64,000 nt of DNA from NCBI GenBank assembly GCA_963702925.1, contig OY969771.1, positions 3,162,001 through 3,226,000 on the forward strand. Direction: 5' to 3'. The notes under the pieces were generated by a model. It made no database searches and was not told where the DNA came from. It saw only the letters and a list, made by a program, of their open reading frames with translations. The position numbers and the translations under genes are program-made. This document shows positions 1-8,718 of this stretch, one piece after another (positions within the stretch are counted from its first letter, which is position 1; each line of letters begins with the position of its first letter). Source of the DNA: CAIKMD01 sp963702925 (GTDB lineage: Bacteria > Pseudomonadota > Alphaproteobacteria > ATCC43930 > CGMCC-115725).

Positions 1-236
1 TCGATCGCGGCGTGCTGCAAGGATGGGCGCGCAAGGCGGGCTGGGAGACACTGCTCAACCGCGCCGGCACGACGTTCCGCAAGCTGCCGGACGCGGACAA
101 AACCGGCATCAACGAATTGAAGGCGATCGCGTTGATGCTCGCCCAGCCTTCCATGATCAAACGTCCGGTGCTGGACGTCGACGGCGCGTTGATCGTCGGC
201 TTTAAGCCCGAGACCTATGCAAAGGTGTTTCGCTAG
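1..236 (+). CDS. ArsC/YffB-family (Spx-like thioredoxin-fold) protein, 3' end only
   Basis: The reading frame is open from the left edge and ends at TAG 234-236, so only the C-terminal 77 or so residues are seen. They carry the family pattern GW..LLNR.GTT.RKLP, then IKRP and a final GF....Y..VF, as in YffB/ArsC-like proteins of the Spx/arsenate-reductase fold. The N-terminal Cys motif lies outside the window, so whether it reduces arsenate or acts as a redox regulator cannot be judged. The stop is 4 bases before the next gene, suggesting co-transcription. Confidence 0.8.
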   Translation, partial: DRGVLQGWARKAGWETLLNRAGTTFRKLPDADKTGINELKAIALMLAQPSMIKRPVLDVDGALIVGFKPETYAKVFR

Positions 237-240
237 CGCT

Positions 241-825
241 ATGCCGGAGCAGCTCTGCTTTGCGGGGTTCGGTGTCGCGCCACCGCCACGCGATGGAGTG
301 TTCTTCGCGATTTTCCCGGCGGCCGTCGCCGCAGCGCAAACCGCGCGGCTCGCGCAGCGTTTGCATGACGGCCGTACGTTGAAAGGCAAACCGCTTTCGG
401 CGGAACGCCTGCATATCTCGTTGCATAATCTCGGCGGATATAGGGAGCTGCCGCATGGTGTCATCGCCGCGGCAAGCGAAGCCGCGGCCTGTGTCGCGGT
501 GCCGCCGTTCCAGGTCCAATTCGACCGCGTGTTGAGTTTCCGCGGCAAACCCAGCGCACGGGCGCTCGTCCTATGCGGCGGCGACGGCGTCGCTGCGCTG
601 ATAAATTTTCAACAAGCGCTTGGCGTTGCGATGGCGAAAGCGAGGCTCGGGCGTCTGGTGCAATCGGATTTCACGCCGCATGTGACGCTTCTGTACGGCG
701 ACCAGAGCGTCGACGAGCAGATGGTCGTGCCGATCGGCTGGACCGTGCGCGAGTTCGTTCTCGTGCACAGTTTGCGCGGCCGGACCCGTTACATTCCGCT
801 GGCGCGGTGGGCCTTGCGCGGCTGA
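241..825 (+). CDS. thpR: RNA 2',3'-cyclic phosphodiesterase / 2'-5' RNA ligase-like (2H superfamily)
   Basis: This 194-residue protein belongs to the 2H phosphoesterase family (LigT/ThpR). The two catalytic H-x-[S/T] motifs are HIS at residues 58-60 and HVT at 147-149, at the spacing usual for the family, and the length is typical. The ATG at 241 is preferred to a GTG-like start at 217, which would overlap the upstream gene and adds eight unconserved residues. The family hydrolyses 2',3'-cyclic phosphates or joins RNA ends in the cytoplasm; the physiological substrate is not known from sequence. Confidence 0.88.
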   Translation: MPEQLCFAGFGVAPPPRDGVFFAIFPAAVAAAQTARLAQRLHDGRTLKGKPLSAERLHISLHNLGGYRELPHGVIAAASEAAACVAVPPFQVQFDRVLSFRGKPSARALVLCGGDGVAALINFQQALGVAMAKARLGRLVQSDFTPHVTLLYGDQSVDEQMVVPIGWTVREFVLVHSLRGRTRYIPLARWALRG

Positions 826-868
826 AGCAAGGCGAAGGCAGGAATCATTGGGATTTCCAAACGGCCTC

Positions 869-1342
869 TCAGCCCGCGGCCGCGTCTTTCAGCGCTTGCA
901 CATCGATCTTCGTCATCGTCATCATCGCGGCCATGACGCGCCCGGCCTTCTGCGGATCGCCGGTCATCAGCGCGGACAGTCCGGCATAGTTGATCTGCCA
1001 GGAAAGCCCGAACCGGTCCTTCAGCCAGCCGCACACATTGTACGAGCCGCCGTCACCCAGCGCGGTCCAGAGCCGGTCGATGTCGGCTTGTTCGGTGCAA
1101 TCGACCAGAAGGGAAAAGGCTTCGCTCAGCTTGTAGGCCGGGCCGCCATTGAGCGCGGTGAAGCGTTGGCCTTCGAGCTCGAAGCCGACCACCATTACGC
1201 TGCCCTTCGGGCCGGGCCCGGCATCGCCATAACGCGCGACATGGGTGATGCGGGAATTGCCGAAGATCGAGACATAGAAATTGGCAGCTTCCTCAGCTTG
1301 GGACTCGTACCACAGGAACGGGGTGATTTTCTGAATCGCCAT
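869..1342 (-). CDS. VOC-superfamily protein, PhnB-like (3-demethylubiquinone methyltransferase-type domain)
   Basis: At 157 residues it starts ITPFLWY...AEEA..FY.S.F, with a central VMVVGFELEGQ strand and FGLSWQI near the end. This is the signature of the PhnB-like branch of the vicinal oxygen chelate (glyoxalase/bleomycin-resistance) fold. Members are usually small cytoplasmic dimers with no assigned reaction. The ATG at 1342 follows a purine-rich stretch. It converges with thpR and appears to be a single-gene unit. The fold is secure; the function is unknown. Confidence 0.8.
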   Translation of the reverse strand: MAIQKITPFLWYESQAEEAANFYVSIFGNSRITHVARYGDAGPGPKGSVMVVGFELEGQRFTALNGGPAYKLSEAFSLLVDCTEQADIDRLWTALGDGGSYNVCGWLKDRFGLSWQINYAGLSALMTGDPQKAGRVMAAMMTMTKIDVQALKDAAAG

Positions 1343-1490
1343 GGGTCAGGCTTTCTCCGGTTTGCAGGATTTATCTCGCTTCATGTCGGTCTGTCCCAAG
1401 GACGCTGCAACGGGACGGGATCCGACACGGGCCGGCGATTTATTTGCAAGAATTTCGCCACGGCGACAGGTCGGCCGAGGAGACGCGCGA

Positions 1491-2438
1491 TTAGGGCTTC
1501 TCCGGGCTCGCCGCGACAATATCTTGCGCCACGATGTCGTCGCGCTCGGCGGCGAGGAATTTGAGCCGCGAGAGCGCTTCGAGCCGCCATGGCTCCGGTC
1601 CGCGGGTCAAAAGCCACACCGCATTGACGAGTTCGCGCGCTTCGTCGTCCTTGATGTTGGCTGCATCGGGGTCGGTTGGCACTTCGCTGTGTGCGACCAC
1701 GCGCAGCTGGATCGGCGGCACGGTTTGTCCCGATGAGGCGATGGTTAGTTGATAGATTCCGGCCGCGAATTTTTGCGCATCGATGCGGGCCGTGCGTTCG
1801 GCGATGCCGCTGATGGTCACCGGCGCGCCGCCCGAAGCAGGAAGCAGCGCGACGGCGAAAGGCGGCGCCCCGCCTTCCCAGCGCAGGTAAAGCGGGTTGC
1901 CTACGTCGATCAATTGCTCCTCGGCGTCGGCCACGCCAAGGAGGAAAAACGGAGGGCGCAAGGAGCGCGTGGCGGCGATCTTCGCCGTCGCCACTTCGCG
2001 CGCTTGCGATCCATCATCGCCAGCGACCGAGCGCAAGACGCCAAGGATCTCCGTGAAATAGCCGCCGGGCTTGACCGACGGCACGGGCAAGGGTGCATCG
2101 AAAGTCGCGGTCGCAACCTGATGATTGGGCAGCATCACCGTTGCCTTGGTTCCCGGCCCGACCCGGACGATGTCGCCTTCGCGCACGAAACAGCCGCTGG
2201 CGACCGGGTGGGTTTGGCCCGCGCGTTCGACATAGGCCGTGGCGGCCACGCCCGGATCGCTGGTGACGTCGCCGATGCGGCCTTGGAGACCGGGAACCAA
2301 GCCGCAAATGTCATCGCCGGGCCCGGTCGAGGCCAAGGCTGGCGAGCAGGTGGCAGAAACGATCCACAAGGCGGCGAGTGCGCCGGCCAAGCGAAAATTT
2401 CCGCAGCGAATAACCATCCAATGTGCCGGCTTCATCAT
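1491..2438 (-). CDS. Exported FecR-like protein of unknown function
   Basis: About 315 residues with an N-terminal signal segment (residues 16-37, ending near PALA). A FecR-like beta segment follows at about 70-125, with a V.EGD.VRVGPGT.A.V pattern. The second half looks like a periplasmic beta-rich region followed by helices. Two adjacent ATGs (2438 and 2435) sit behind GGGAG, so the start is uncertain by one codon. It lies 36 bases downstream of the CHASE2 gene on the same strand. CHASE2/FecR neighbours are seen in other genomes, so a shared periplasmic sensing role is an inference. No enzymatic motif is visible. Confidence 0.65.
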   Translation of the reverse strand: MMKPAHWMVIRCGNFRLAGALAALWIVSATCSPALASTGPGDDICGLVPGLQGRIGDVTSDPGVAATAYVERAGQTHPVASGCFVREGDIVRVGPGTKATVMLPNHQVATATFDAPLPVPSVKPGGYFTEILGVLRSVAGDDGSQAREVATAKIAATRSLRPPFFLLGVADAEEQLIDVGNPLYLRWEGGAPPFAVALLPASGGAPVTISGIAERTARIDAQKFAAGIYQLTIASSGQTVPPIQLRVVAHSEVPTDPDAANIKDDEARELVNAVWLLTRGPEPWRLEALSRLKFLAAERDDIVAQDIVAASPEKP

Positions 2439-2474
2439 CTTGCTCCCGCCGCGAAATAATGCCGCCCGATCGGT

Positions 2475-3998
2475 CTACTCGCCATGCAAGTGGCGCGAGA
2501 ACAGCCGCGCCAGCTCTGTAAAGGTTCTATGCACGAGATCCTTGATCTGTCCCAACACCGTGCTCAACCCTTCGAAGGCCACCGCCATCGCCGGGGTCAA
2601 GGTTCCGATCGCCGTGCCCGAGCTGCCGAGATCGTCGATTGCCCATTTTACCGCGATGACGAACACCGCGGATACGGTCACGATGATCCCGGCGCAGCTG
2701 ACGATGATTTCGGTGAGATCGCCGGCAACCGGCGGGAAATGCCGGCGGATCAGCGCGCCAAAAAGCTGGAACAAGGCGCCGATCAGTGCCGCGACCACGA
2801 TCAACAGCGCTTTGAGCGGCCAGCTTTTTTGCTCGGCGACCAACCCGCTGACGGCAAAGGCGCGGATCGCATTGGCATGGATCATCGCGCCGGGCATGCC
2901 CGCACCCAAAGGCGTGGCGTAGAGATCGTCGGAAGCGAGATAGGAGCCGCCGATCACCACGATGGCGTGGCTCAGCAAATCCGCCCGGGTTTGGATCTGG
3001 GTGGTGAAATCCTTGGCCGACACGGTCTCGATGACCGACGGCGCGTAACCGAAATCCGACGCCGCGGTCGCGCCGGCGGCGGTATAGGGGATCGAGAACA
3101 CGATGCGCTCTTTATCCGACGTGCTTTGGTTCGAATTGAAGCCGCGGCCCGCGAGGGTAAGCGGGGTGCCGGCGCAGGATGGCGGCGCGGCTTCTCCGCG
3201 CGGGAAAAAGCAATTGAGCTGCGCGAGCGGCACCGGCTCTTGCAGCAGGGCGGCACCGAGAAAGGCGACGCCGCCGAGCCGGCCGCCAAAGTCGCTTGGA
3301 CTGTTGATCGTGTCCCAGGCATGGACCGAGCGCACGACGCCATCGGAATCGGCCTCGATCAACGGTGATGCCAGCCAGAGATTATTGCGTACCGGGCCGC
3401 CGGGCATGCCGATGCTGCTGCAAGGCGTCCCTGCCGTGAAAGCAGCGTCGAGGATCGACGGAAATCCTTCGATGAAGGCGCCGGCCGGATCGGGCCGGAC
3501 GACCACCGGGCGCAAAGCGATCACCGGCGTGGTCTGTGCGATGTGGGCGGCAGCTAGGCACAGCCGGTCCGCGATCGTATCGTCCTGGTCCTGATGTGCG
3601 AGTGGCGACAGCTCGACATCGATGACGAGGAGCCGCGGCGTCGTTTGCGCCTTGCCGCTGGCGGCCGCGATCGCTTCCAGCATATCGGCGAGCTCGTCGC
3701 GCGGCGTTGACCAGGTCTTGGTGCAGGATGTGCCGGTGGCCGCGGCCCATTCCTCGCAACTTTGCTCGTCGATATCGAGGAAGACGACGCGCGGCGCTTT
3801 CGGATCGGGCGCGATCAGGCGTTCTTCGGCAAGCTCGCGCATCAGTAGATCGGAGACGGTGCGATCGAAACGGCGCAGGAAATCGAAATGCAGCAGCGGC
3901 GTCATCGCCAGCGCGACGAGAATGCCGAGCACGCAGAGCAGACCGAATTCCGTCGCGAAGCCGCCGAGCAGCGAAGGCGGTTTCCTATCCGCGTCCAT
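2475..3998 (-). CDS. CHASE2-domain membrane protein without an output domain
   Basis: This 507-residue protein has one N-terminal membrane helix (about 16-37). A large extracytoplasmic CHASE2 domain (about 40-395) follows, with the hallmark RFD....DLLMR start and a VVFLDIDE strand. Three membrane helices follow (about 397-420, 430-455, 462-485) and then only about 25 basic residues. CHASE2 is a sensory domain normally joined to a cyclase, kinase or phosphatase; here no such module is present. It is the probable first or second gene of a minus-strand unit with the ankyrin and FecR-like genes. Its ligand is unknown. Confidence 0.8.
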   Translation of the reverse strand: MDADRKPPSLLGGFATEFGLLCVLGILVALAMTPLLHFDFLRRFDRTVSDLLMRELAEERLIAPDPKAPRVVFLDIDEQSCEEWAAATGTSCTKTWSTPRDELADMLEAIAAASGKAQTTPRLLVIDVELSPLAHQDQDDTIADRLCLAAAHIAQTTPVIALRPVVVRPDPAGAFIEGFPSILDAAFTAGTPCSSIGMPGGPVRNNLWLASPLIEADSDGVVRSVHAWDTINSPSDFGGRLGGVAFLGAALLQEPVPLAQLNCFFPRGEAAPPSCAGTPLTLAGRGFNSNQSTSDKERIVFSIPYTAAGATAASDFGYAPSVIETVSAKDFTTQIQTRADLLSHAIVVIGGSYLASDDLYATPLGAGMPGAMIHANAIRAFAVSGLVAEQKSWPLKALLIVVAALIGALFQLFGALIRRHFPPVAGDLTEIIVSCAGIIVTVSAVFVIAVKWAIDDLGSSGTAIGTLTPAMAVAFEGLSTVLGQIKDLVHRTFTELARLFSRHLHGE

Positions 3999-4090
3999 GG
4001 CTCAAGCTTCGACCCGCGGGAACAACCGCTTGAGAAAATCCATGCGAAAAATAAAAATAAGGATCGGCGGAAACGCGGTTGCGCAATCCG

Positions 4091-4720
4091 CTATTGGACC
4101 ACGGAGGCGCGGCTCAAAAGCTGCACGACCGCAGGCCGGTTCATGGCCCATCCCGCGGCATCGCGGCCGGTATAGTCACGCACCGTTGGGTCGGCGTGGT
4201 TTTGCAGAAGGAGGCGGACGGCGCCGACATTGCCATTTTGCGCGGCGAGCATCAGCGGCGTGACCCCTTGTTGATCCTGGACGTTGACCAAGGCTGCGGC
4301 GGCCAGCAATAGGCGCATCACCTCGATGCTGCCGCGCTCGGCGGCCCAATGAAGCGCGGTGTAGCCGAAATTGTCGCGCAAATTGATCTTGGCGCCGTGG
4401 CTGAGCAAGGTTTGCGCGACCCCGACATAGTTCGAGATCGCGGCATAAATCAGTCCGGTGCGTCCTTGCTTGTCGGCATCGTCGGGGCTGTTGCCGTTGG
4501 CGACCAGCATGGTTACGTCGTCGGGCTTGTTGGTCGCCGAAGCGATCGCCACCCGGCTCGCGTCGGCTGGGAACGGATCGCCGCCGATCACCGGCAAAGT
4601 GTGCGGGACCGTCGGCAGCTTCGTTAAAGGCGTAGGCGGGCTTGCTTGCGCGTGTGCTTGCTGCAGCCCAGCGCAGACAAAAAATACCAGCAACACCGCC
4701 CCGAATCGTAGGCGAAACAT
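4091..4720 (-). CDS. Exported ankyrin-repeat protein
   Basis: Translation from ATG 4720 gives 209 residues starting with a clear signal peptide (FRLRFG, hydrophobic core, AHAQA cleavage region). A longer start at 4756 would put 12 extra residues in front of the signal and is less likely. About four ankyrin repeats follow from residue 65 or so (G.T.L..AA....... patterns), ending in a half-repeat. Ankyrin repeats mediate protein-protein contacts, and this copy should act in the periplasm. It precedes the CHASE2 gene by 92 bases on the same strand, so a functional link is possible. Confidence 0.8.
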   Translation of the reverse strand: MFRLRFGAVLLVFFVCAGLQQAHAQASPPTPLTKLPTVPHTLPVIGGDPFPADASRVAIASATNKPDDVTMLVANGNSPDDADKQGRTGLIYAAISNYVGVAQTLLSHGAKINLRDNFGYTALHWAAERGSIEVMRLLLAAAALVNVQDQQGVTPLMLAAQNGNVGAVRLLLQNHADPTVRDYTGRDAAGWAMNRPAVVQLLSRASVVQ

Positions 4721-4814
4721 TGCTATGGCCTCTCCAAGACGCCTCAAAATTGGCACAATTTGACGGCATGTGGCAAGAGAGCAGTTGCGGCCTGCGGCAT
4801 CTTGTACGAAGCAG

Positions 4815-5423
4815 TTAATGCCGGGAGCGGCTCTTCAGATAGCGTTCCAGCCGGGCTCGATCGACGAAAACATGACCGTCGAAGCCGATTTGTCGTGCCG
4901 CTGCCACGTTTTCCGGCCGGTCGTCGACGAACAAGAACCGGCTTGCATCGATGCCCGCACGGGAAACCACCGTCCGGAAGGACGCGAGCGAAGGCTTAAT
5001 CTGACCGATCTCGAAGCTCAGATAGGTCTCCAACTCAGCGATCGCGCTATGTGTCAGTTTCATGACGCAATCCCAGTGTTCGCGGTTGGTGTTCGAGAAC
5101 AGCAAGACCCGGTTTGCCTTGGCCAGATCCTGGATCAGCGCGAGCATCTCGGCGTCGAGGGCGAGGTGGCTGCTCCAAGCGGCGAGAAAGCCGTTCCAAT
5201 CCTCGGCATAACTCAGCTCGGCAACGAGCGCTTGGTGAAGCATCGCAATGCTCGTCTCACCCGTGCCGATGTGCGGGTCGAGAGCTTTTTCCCGGATGCG
5301 GTCCAGCGCGTTCGGCGCGGTGCAACGGCCGGCGAGGCGCTGGTAGAGCACTTCATTGTCGTGCGGGATGAAGACGCCGCCGACATCGAAGACCAACGCG
5401 TCGAAAGGCAAGCGATCAGCCAC
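4815..5423 (-). CDS. HAD-superfamily hydrolase (subfamily IA-like)
   Basis: This 202-residue protein shows all four HAD motifs: I, FDVGGVF near residue 12; II, LFSNTN near 110; III, Lys in GQIKPS near 145; IV, FVDDRPEN near 167. Motif I is DxG rather than the usual DxD, as in YihX-like members; the nucleophile Asp is present but the general-acid Asp is replaced. A helical cap lies between motifs I and II. The substrate is probably a small phosphorylated metabolite, but this cannot be named. It stands alone on the minus strand. Confidence 0.85.
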   Translation of the reverse strand: MADRLPFDALVFDVGGVFIPHDNEVLYQRLAGRCTAPNALDRIREKALDPHIGTGETSIAMLHQALVAELSYAEDWNGFLAAWSSHLALDAEMLALIQDLAKANRVLLFSNTNREHWDCVMKLTHSAIAELETYLSFEIGQIKPSLASFRTVVSRAGIDASRFLFVDDRPENVAAARQIGFDGHVFVDRARLERYLKSRSRH

Positions 5424-5465
5424 GGCGATGCCATAGACTGTTATGCGCGAGCAGTTCGCTAAGGA

Positions 5466-5873
5466 TTAAGGTACGCGCTTGCAACCCGCCACGGGCGGGC
5501 CTTTGTAGTCGCTGCCGCCGGGGCGATTCTGGTGCATCGCGTCGGCGCATTGCACCGCACCGGCACGATGGGGCGCGGAAGCGGTGCGTTTCGACTTCTT
5601 GGATTTGTGCGCGGCGCTCGCCACGCGCTTGTCGGCTGCGGCCGAGCGTTTGGCGTAATAATTCACATGGCCCAGCTCGGTGACGCATTCCTGGTCCGAC
5701 TTGGCTTTCTTTGCAGCGTCGAGATGCTGTTGCGCCGCCTTGGTGTTGGGGCCGGGCTTCAACCCGTCGACGAAGTGCTGGGCGGCGGGGATTTGTGAGC
5801 AAGCGATCTGGCCCGCCGCCAAAGCAGGCGTGGCGAGACAAAGAGTAGCAAGGGCCGCAAGCATCGCGCGCAT
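5466..5873 (-). CDS. Small secreted hypothetical protein
   Basis: The 135-residue product starts at ATG 5873, seven bases after AAGGAG; a TTG one codon upstream is less likely. It has a signal peptide ending at ALA-AG, then an Ala/Lys-rich helical region, and four cysteines outside the signal that could form disulfides in the periplasm. No known domain is recognised. Codon use and GC content look like the neighbours. The function is unknown. Confidence 0.6.
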   Translation of the reverse strand: MRAMLAALATLCLATPALAAGQIACSQIPAAQHFVDGLKPGPNTKAAQQHLDAAKKAKSDQECVTELGHVNYYAKRSAAADKRVASAAHKSKKSKRTASAPHRAGAVQCADAMHQNRPGGSDYKGPPVAGCKRVP

Positions 5874-6002
5874 CAAGATTCTCCTTAATGATTTGTTCCT
5901 TGGCCGCGAGAGCGGCGGGTTGCTCGCCGGATTTCAGAAGAGGATTGCGGCAAAAATTCGGCGAAAAGCGTTGCATGCGAGCAGGAGGGCGTCTTCGCGT
6001 GG

Positions 6003-7172
6003 TCAATAAGAGCGCGGCAGGCCGAGCACATGCTCGGCAAGATAGGCGAGAATGAGATTGGTCGAGATCGGCGCGATCTGGAACAGCCGGGTCTCGCGCC
6101 ATTTGCGCTCGACATCATATTCACGCGCCAGGCCGAAGCCGCCATGGGTCTGCATACAGGCTTCGCCCGCGTGCCAGGACGCATCCGCGGCGAGAAGCTT
6201 CGCCATATTGGCTTCCTTCCCGCACGTCTCGCCCGCGTCGAACAAGACGGCCGCCTTGCGGATCATGAGCGCGGCCGCCTCGGTCTCGGCATAAGCCCGC
6301 GCCAAAGGAAATTGTATGCCTTGGTTCTGCCCGATCGGACGGCCGAAGACGATCCGGTCGCTGGCGTATTCGCTGGCGACGCGCAAGAACCAGCGCGCAT
6401 CGCCCAAGGCTTCCGCCGCGATCAGGATGCGTTCGGCATTGAGCCCGTCGAGAATATAGCGAAAGCCGCTTCCTTCCTCGCCGATCAGATTCACGGCCGG
6501 CACGCGCAGACCATCGAAGAACAGCTCGGTGGTGTTGTGATTGATCATCGCCGGCAGAGGCCTTATGTCCAATCCCTTGCCGATGCTCGCGCGCAGATCG
6601 ACCAGCAACACTGACAGACCGTCGCCGCGGCGTTCGACCTGCTCGATCGGCGTGGTGCGTGCCAGCAACAACAACAGATCCGAATGCAGCGCGCGCGAAG
6701 TCCAGACTTTCTGGCCATGCACGATGTAGTGGTCGCCCTGGCGCTCGGCGCGGGTTTTGATCTGCGTTGTATCCGTGCCCGTGCTCGGCTCGGTGACGCC
6801 GAAGGCTTGCAAACGCAGCGTACCCGAAGCGATCTCGGGCAAATAGCGCCGCTTCTGCTCCGCGCTGCCATGGCGCAGCAAGGTGCCCATGATGTAGAGC
6901 TGTGCGTGACAGGCGGCGGCGTTGCAGCCGGCGGCGTGAATCTCCTCGAGGATGACGCTCGCCGCGCGCAAGGGCAGGCCGGCGCCGCCATAGTCCTCGG
7001 GGATCAGCGCGGCGAGATAACCGGCCTCGGTCAGCGCCGCAACGAACGCGCGAGGATAGTCCTGGCACGCATCGAGCTCGCGCCAATAGAGGCCGGGGAA
7101 GGCCGCGCAAATCTTGCGCACACCCTCGCGAATCTCGCCGTAATCTTCATCGAGCGGAATGGCGAGCGCCAT
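6003..7172 (-). CDS. Acyl-CoA dehydrogenase
   Basis: This 389-residue FAD enzyme has the standard three-domain layout. The N-terminal helical domain includes IPEDYGGAGLP near residue 60. The middle beta domain has FGVTEPSTGTDT near 126 and GQKVWTSRA near 155. The C-terminal helical domain has R.QGIQF and QTHGGFGLAREYDVER. These are the family signatures for alpha,beta-dehydrogenation of acyl-CoA. It begins 3 bases after the enoyl-CoA hydratase gene, so both act in the same beta-oxidation-like degradation route. The chain length or branching of the substrate is not evident. Confidence 0.9.
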   Translation of the reverse strand: MALAIPLDEDYGEIREGVRKICAAFPGLYWRELDACQDYPRAFVAALTEAGYLAALIPEDYGGAGLPLRAASVILEEIHAAGCNAAACHAQLYIMGTLLRHGSAEQKRRYLPEIASGTLRLQAFGVTEPSTGTDTTQIKTRAERQGDHYIVHGQKVWTSRALHSDLLLLLARTTPIEQVERRGDGLSVLLVDLRASIGKGLDIRPLPAMINHNTTELFFDGLRVPAVNLIGEEGSGFRYILDGLNAERILIAAEALGDARWFLRVASEYASDRIVFGRPIGQNQGIQFPLARAYAETEAAALMIRKAAVLFDAGETCGKEANMAKLLAADASWHAGEACMQTHGGFGLAREYDVERKWRETRLFQIAPISTNLILAYLAEHVLGLPRSY

Positions 7173-7175
7173 CGC

Positions 7176-7970
7176 TCAACGGCCTTTGAATTGCGGCTTG
7201 CGCTTTTCGTTGAAGGCGGCAATGCCTTCGCGGCGGTCTTCGCTCCGCACCAGCCGGTTGTAGCATTCGATCTCGAAGCGCATCGCCGCATCGAGATCGA
7301 GATGCTGCCCGCCATGGATCGAGCGGCGCGCTTCGCGCACCGCCAGAGGTGCATTGGCGGCGATCTGCGCCGCGGTGGCGAGCGCGGCCGGCATCAGCGC
7401 ATCCGGTTCGTAAAGTGCGTTGACGATGCCCCAATCGAGCGCCTCGGCCGCGCCGAAAGGTTTGCCGGTCAGGACGATTTCTTTTGCGCGCCTTTCGCCC
7501 GCGGCGCGGGCGAGAGTTTGTGTGCCGCCCGCGCCCGGCATGATGCCCAATGTCACCTCGGTCAGCGCGAAACGCGCGGTCTTCACCGCATAGGCGAAAT
7601 CGCAAGCGAGCATCAACTCGAGCCCGCCGGCAAAGGCATGGCCATTGATGGCGGCGATGACCGGCATGGGCGCGTGGATCAAGGCGGCATATTGGCGCTC
7701 GATGATCGCGTGCTGCGCCTGCCATTGCGCGTCGCTCATGCCGTTACGCTCTTTCAGATCGGCGCCGGCACAAAAGGCGCGTTCGCCGGCGCCGGTCAGC
7801 ACGATGCAGCGCGGCGCGTCGGCTCGCGCGGCCAATCCGCTCCAAAGCTCGAGCAGCTCGCGCATCATCGTCGTGTTGAAAGCGTTGGCGAGCGCGGGCC
7901 GGTTCAAGGTGACGCGTAGCACGCCTTCCTGGGGAAAATCGGTGAGGAGCGTCTCGTAGCGCGACGTCAC
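7176..7970 (-). CDS. Enoyl-CoA hydratase/isomerase (crotonase family)
   Basis: At 264 residues it is a standard crotonase. It has the CoA-binding AFCAGADLKER segment near residue 65 and the oxyanion-hole region AINGHAFAGGLELMLACDFAYA near 105. The ..GIMPGAGGTQ.L segment near 138 carries one of the two catalytic Glu positions only weakly, so another crotonase reaction is possible. Translation appears to start at GTG 7970 behind a G-rich stretch. It is the first gene of a two-gene operon with the acyl-CoA dehydrogenase. The likely role is hydration of trans-2-enoyl-CoA. Confidence 0.87.
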   Translation of the reverse strand: MTSRYETLLTDFPQEGVLRVTLNRPALANAFNTTMMRELLELWSGLAARADAPRCIVLTGAGERAFCAGADLKERNGMSDAQWQAQHAIIERQYAALIHAPMPVIAAINGHAFAGGLELMLACDFAYAVKTARFALTEVTLGIMPGAGGTQTLARAAGERRAKEIVLTGKPFGAAEALDWGIVNALYEPDALMPAALATAAQIAANAPLAVREARRSIHGGQHLDLDAAMRFEIECYNRLVRSEDRREGIAAFNEKRKPQFKGR

Positions 7971-8048
7971 GCGGAACCCCCGGCTTTTTTTACGGCGCGA
8001 CCACGCTATTACGCAGCTTGGATGGCGTCAACGCCGCGACCGCCGGGG

Positions 8049-8282
8049 TCAGAAATGCGAGGTCTTCACCTCGGCCAGCATCGCCAGAACCCGGGTCCAA
8101 ATGCCGTGCGCGAGCGCGTCGCCGATGGCATTGGCGCGCGCGGCACGGGCGGTCGCAAAGGCAACCGCGTCGCGCCCGTATTTCGCTGCGAGTTCCTCGG
8201 CGATGCGCAAGACTTCGCTCTCGTCGCATAGCGTGGCGACGGGGGCGATGCCGGGACCGTTATTGGTCATGTGTGCCAGCAT
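8049..8282 (-). CDS. Small hypothetical protein
   Basis: This 77-residue soluble protein is rich in Ala and helices, with no recognised domain. It starts at ATG 8282, three bases after the stop of the upstream small gene; an internal ATG at 8270 is an alternative. Tight spacing with the 8286-8519 gene suggests a bicistronic unit read from the AT-rich region to the right. No function can be assigned. Confidence 0.5.
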   Translation of the reverse strand: MLAHMTNNGPGIAPVATLCDESEVLRIAEELAAKYGRDAVAFATARAARANAIGDALAHGIWTRVLAMLAEVKTSHF

Positions 8283-8285
8283 AGG

Positions 8286-8519
8286 TCAGGCCGCGAACGG
8301 ACGATCGAGGATCAGGCGGTCGGTATCTTGGTGGCGGCGCCATTCGGCCATTTCGGACTCGGTCGGCATGCGTGTCTCGAAGCGGCGCGGGGCGGCGAGG
8401 ACGCCGAGGATATTGCGCTCTTCGGCGAGCTCGAGCGCGATCGTGATCGCGTCGCGCGGGGTGGAGGCGCGAACCAAGGCGGCGGGACGGCTATCGCAGG
8501 TGACGGTGAAGATGCGCAT
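8286..8519 (-). CDS. Small hypothetical protein
   Basis: The 77-residue product begins MRIFTVTCDSRPAALVR and looks like a small alpha/beta protein: two N-terminal strands, then helix A.TIALELAEE, and a charged C-terminus. No known family is recognised. It is the first gene of a small two-gene unit and lies directly downstream of a conspicuously AT-rich 200-base region that may hold its promoter. Confidence 0.5.
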   Translation of the reverse strand: MRIFTVTCDSRPAALVRASTPRDAITIALELAEERNILGVLAAPRRFETRMPTESEMAEWRRHQDTDRLILDRPFAA

Positions 8520-8520
8520 G

Positions 8521-8718
8521 ACGCGTTCTCATTCGATCAAACCCGATCAATATTTAAGTCTTTGGCAATAAAAATCAATAGAGATCGCAGCATTTACTAT
8601 ATAAATCCGGATTCTTCGCCAGATTTCATCGTTAATACGTTCGCGTTTGTTAATTCGATTTCTAAAATTTTAGGAAATTTGCAGCTGTTCTTAATATTGG
8701 CCCCGCGCAATCCATGGC
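8521..8718. other. AT-rich intergenic region with a 12-base palindrome
   Basis: No gene is seen here. Unlike nearly all of the window, this stretch has long A/T runs. At 8662-8673 it holds the perfect palindrome CTAAAATTTTAG. It lies downstream of one minus-strand gene and upstream of two small ones, so it may be a promoter and operator region. Confidence 0.55.
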
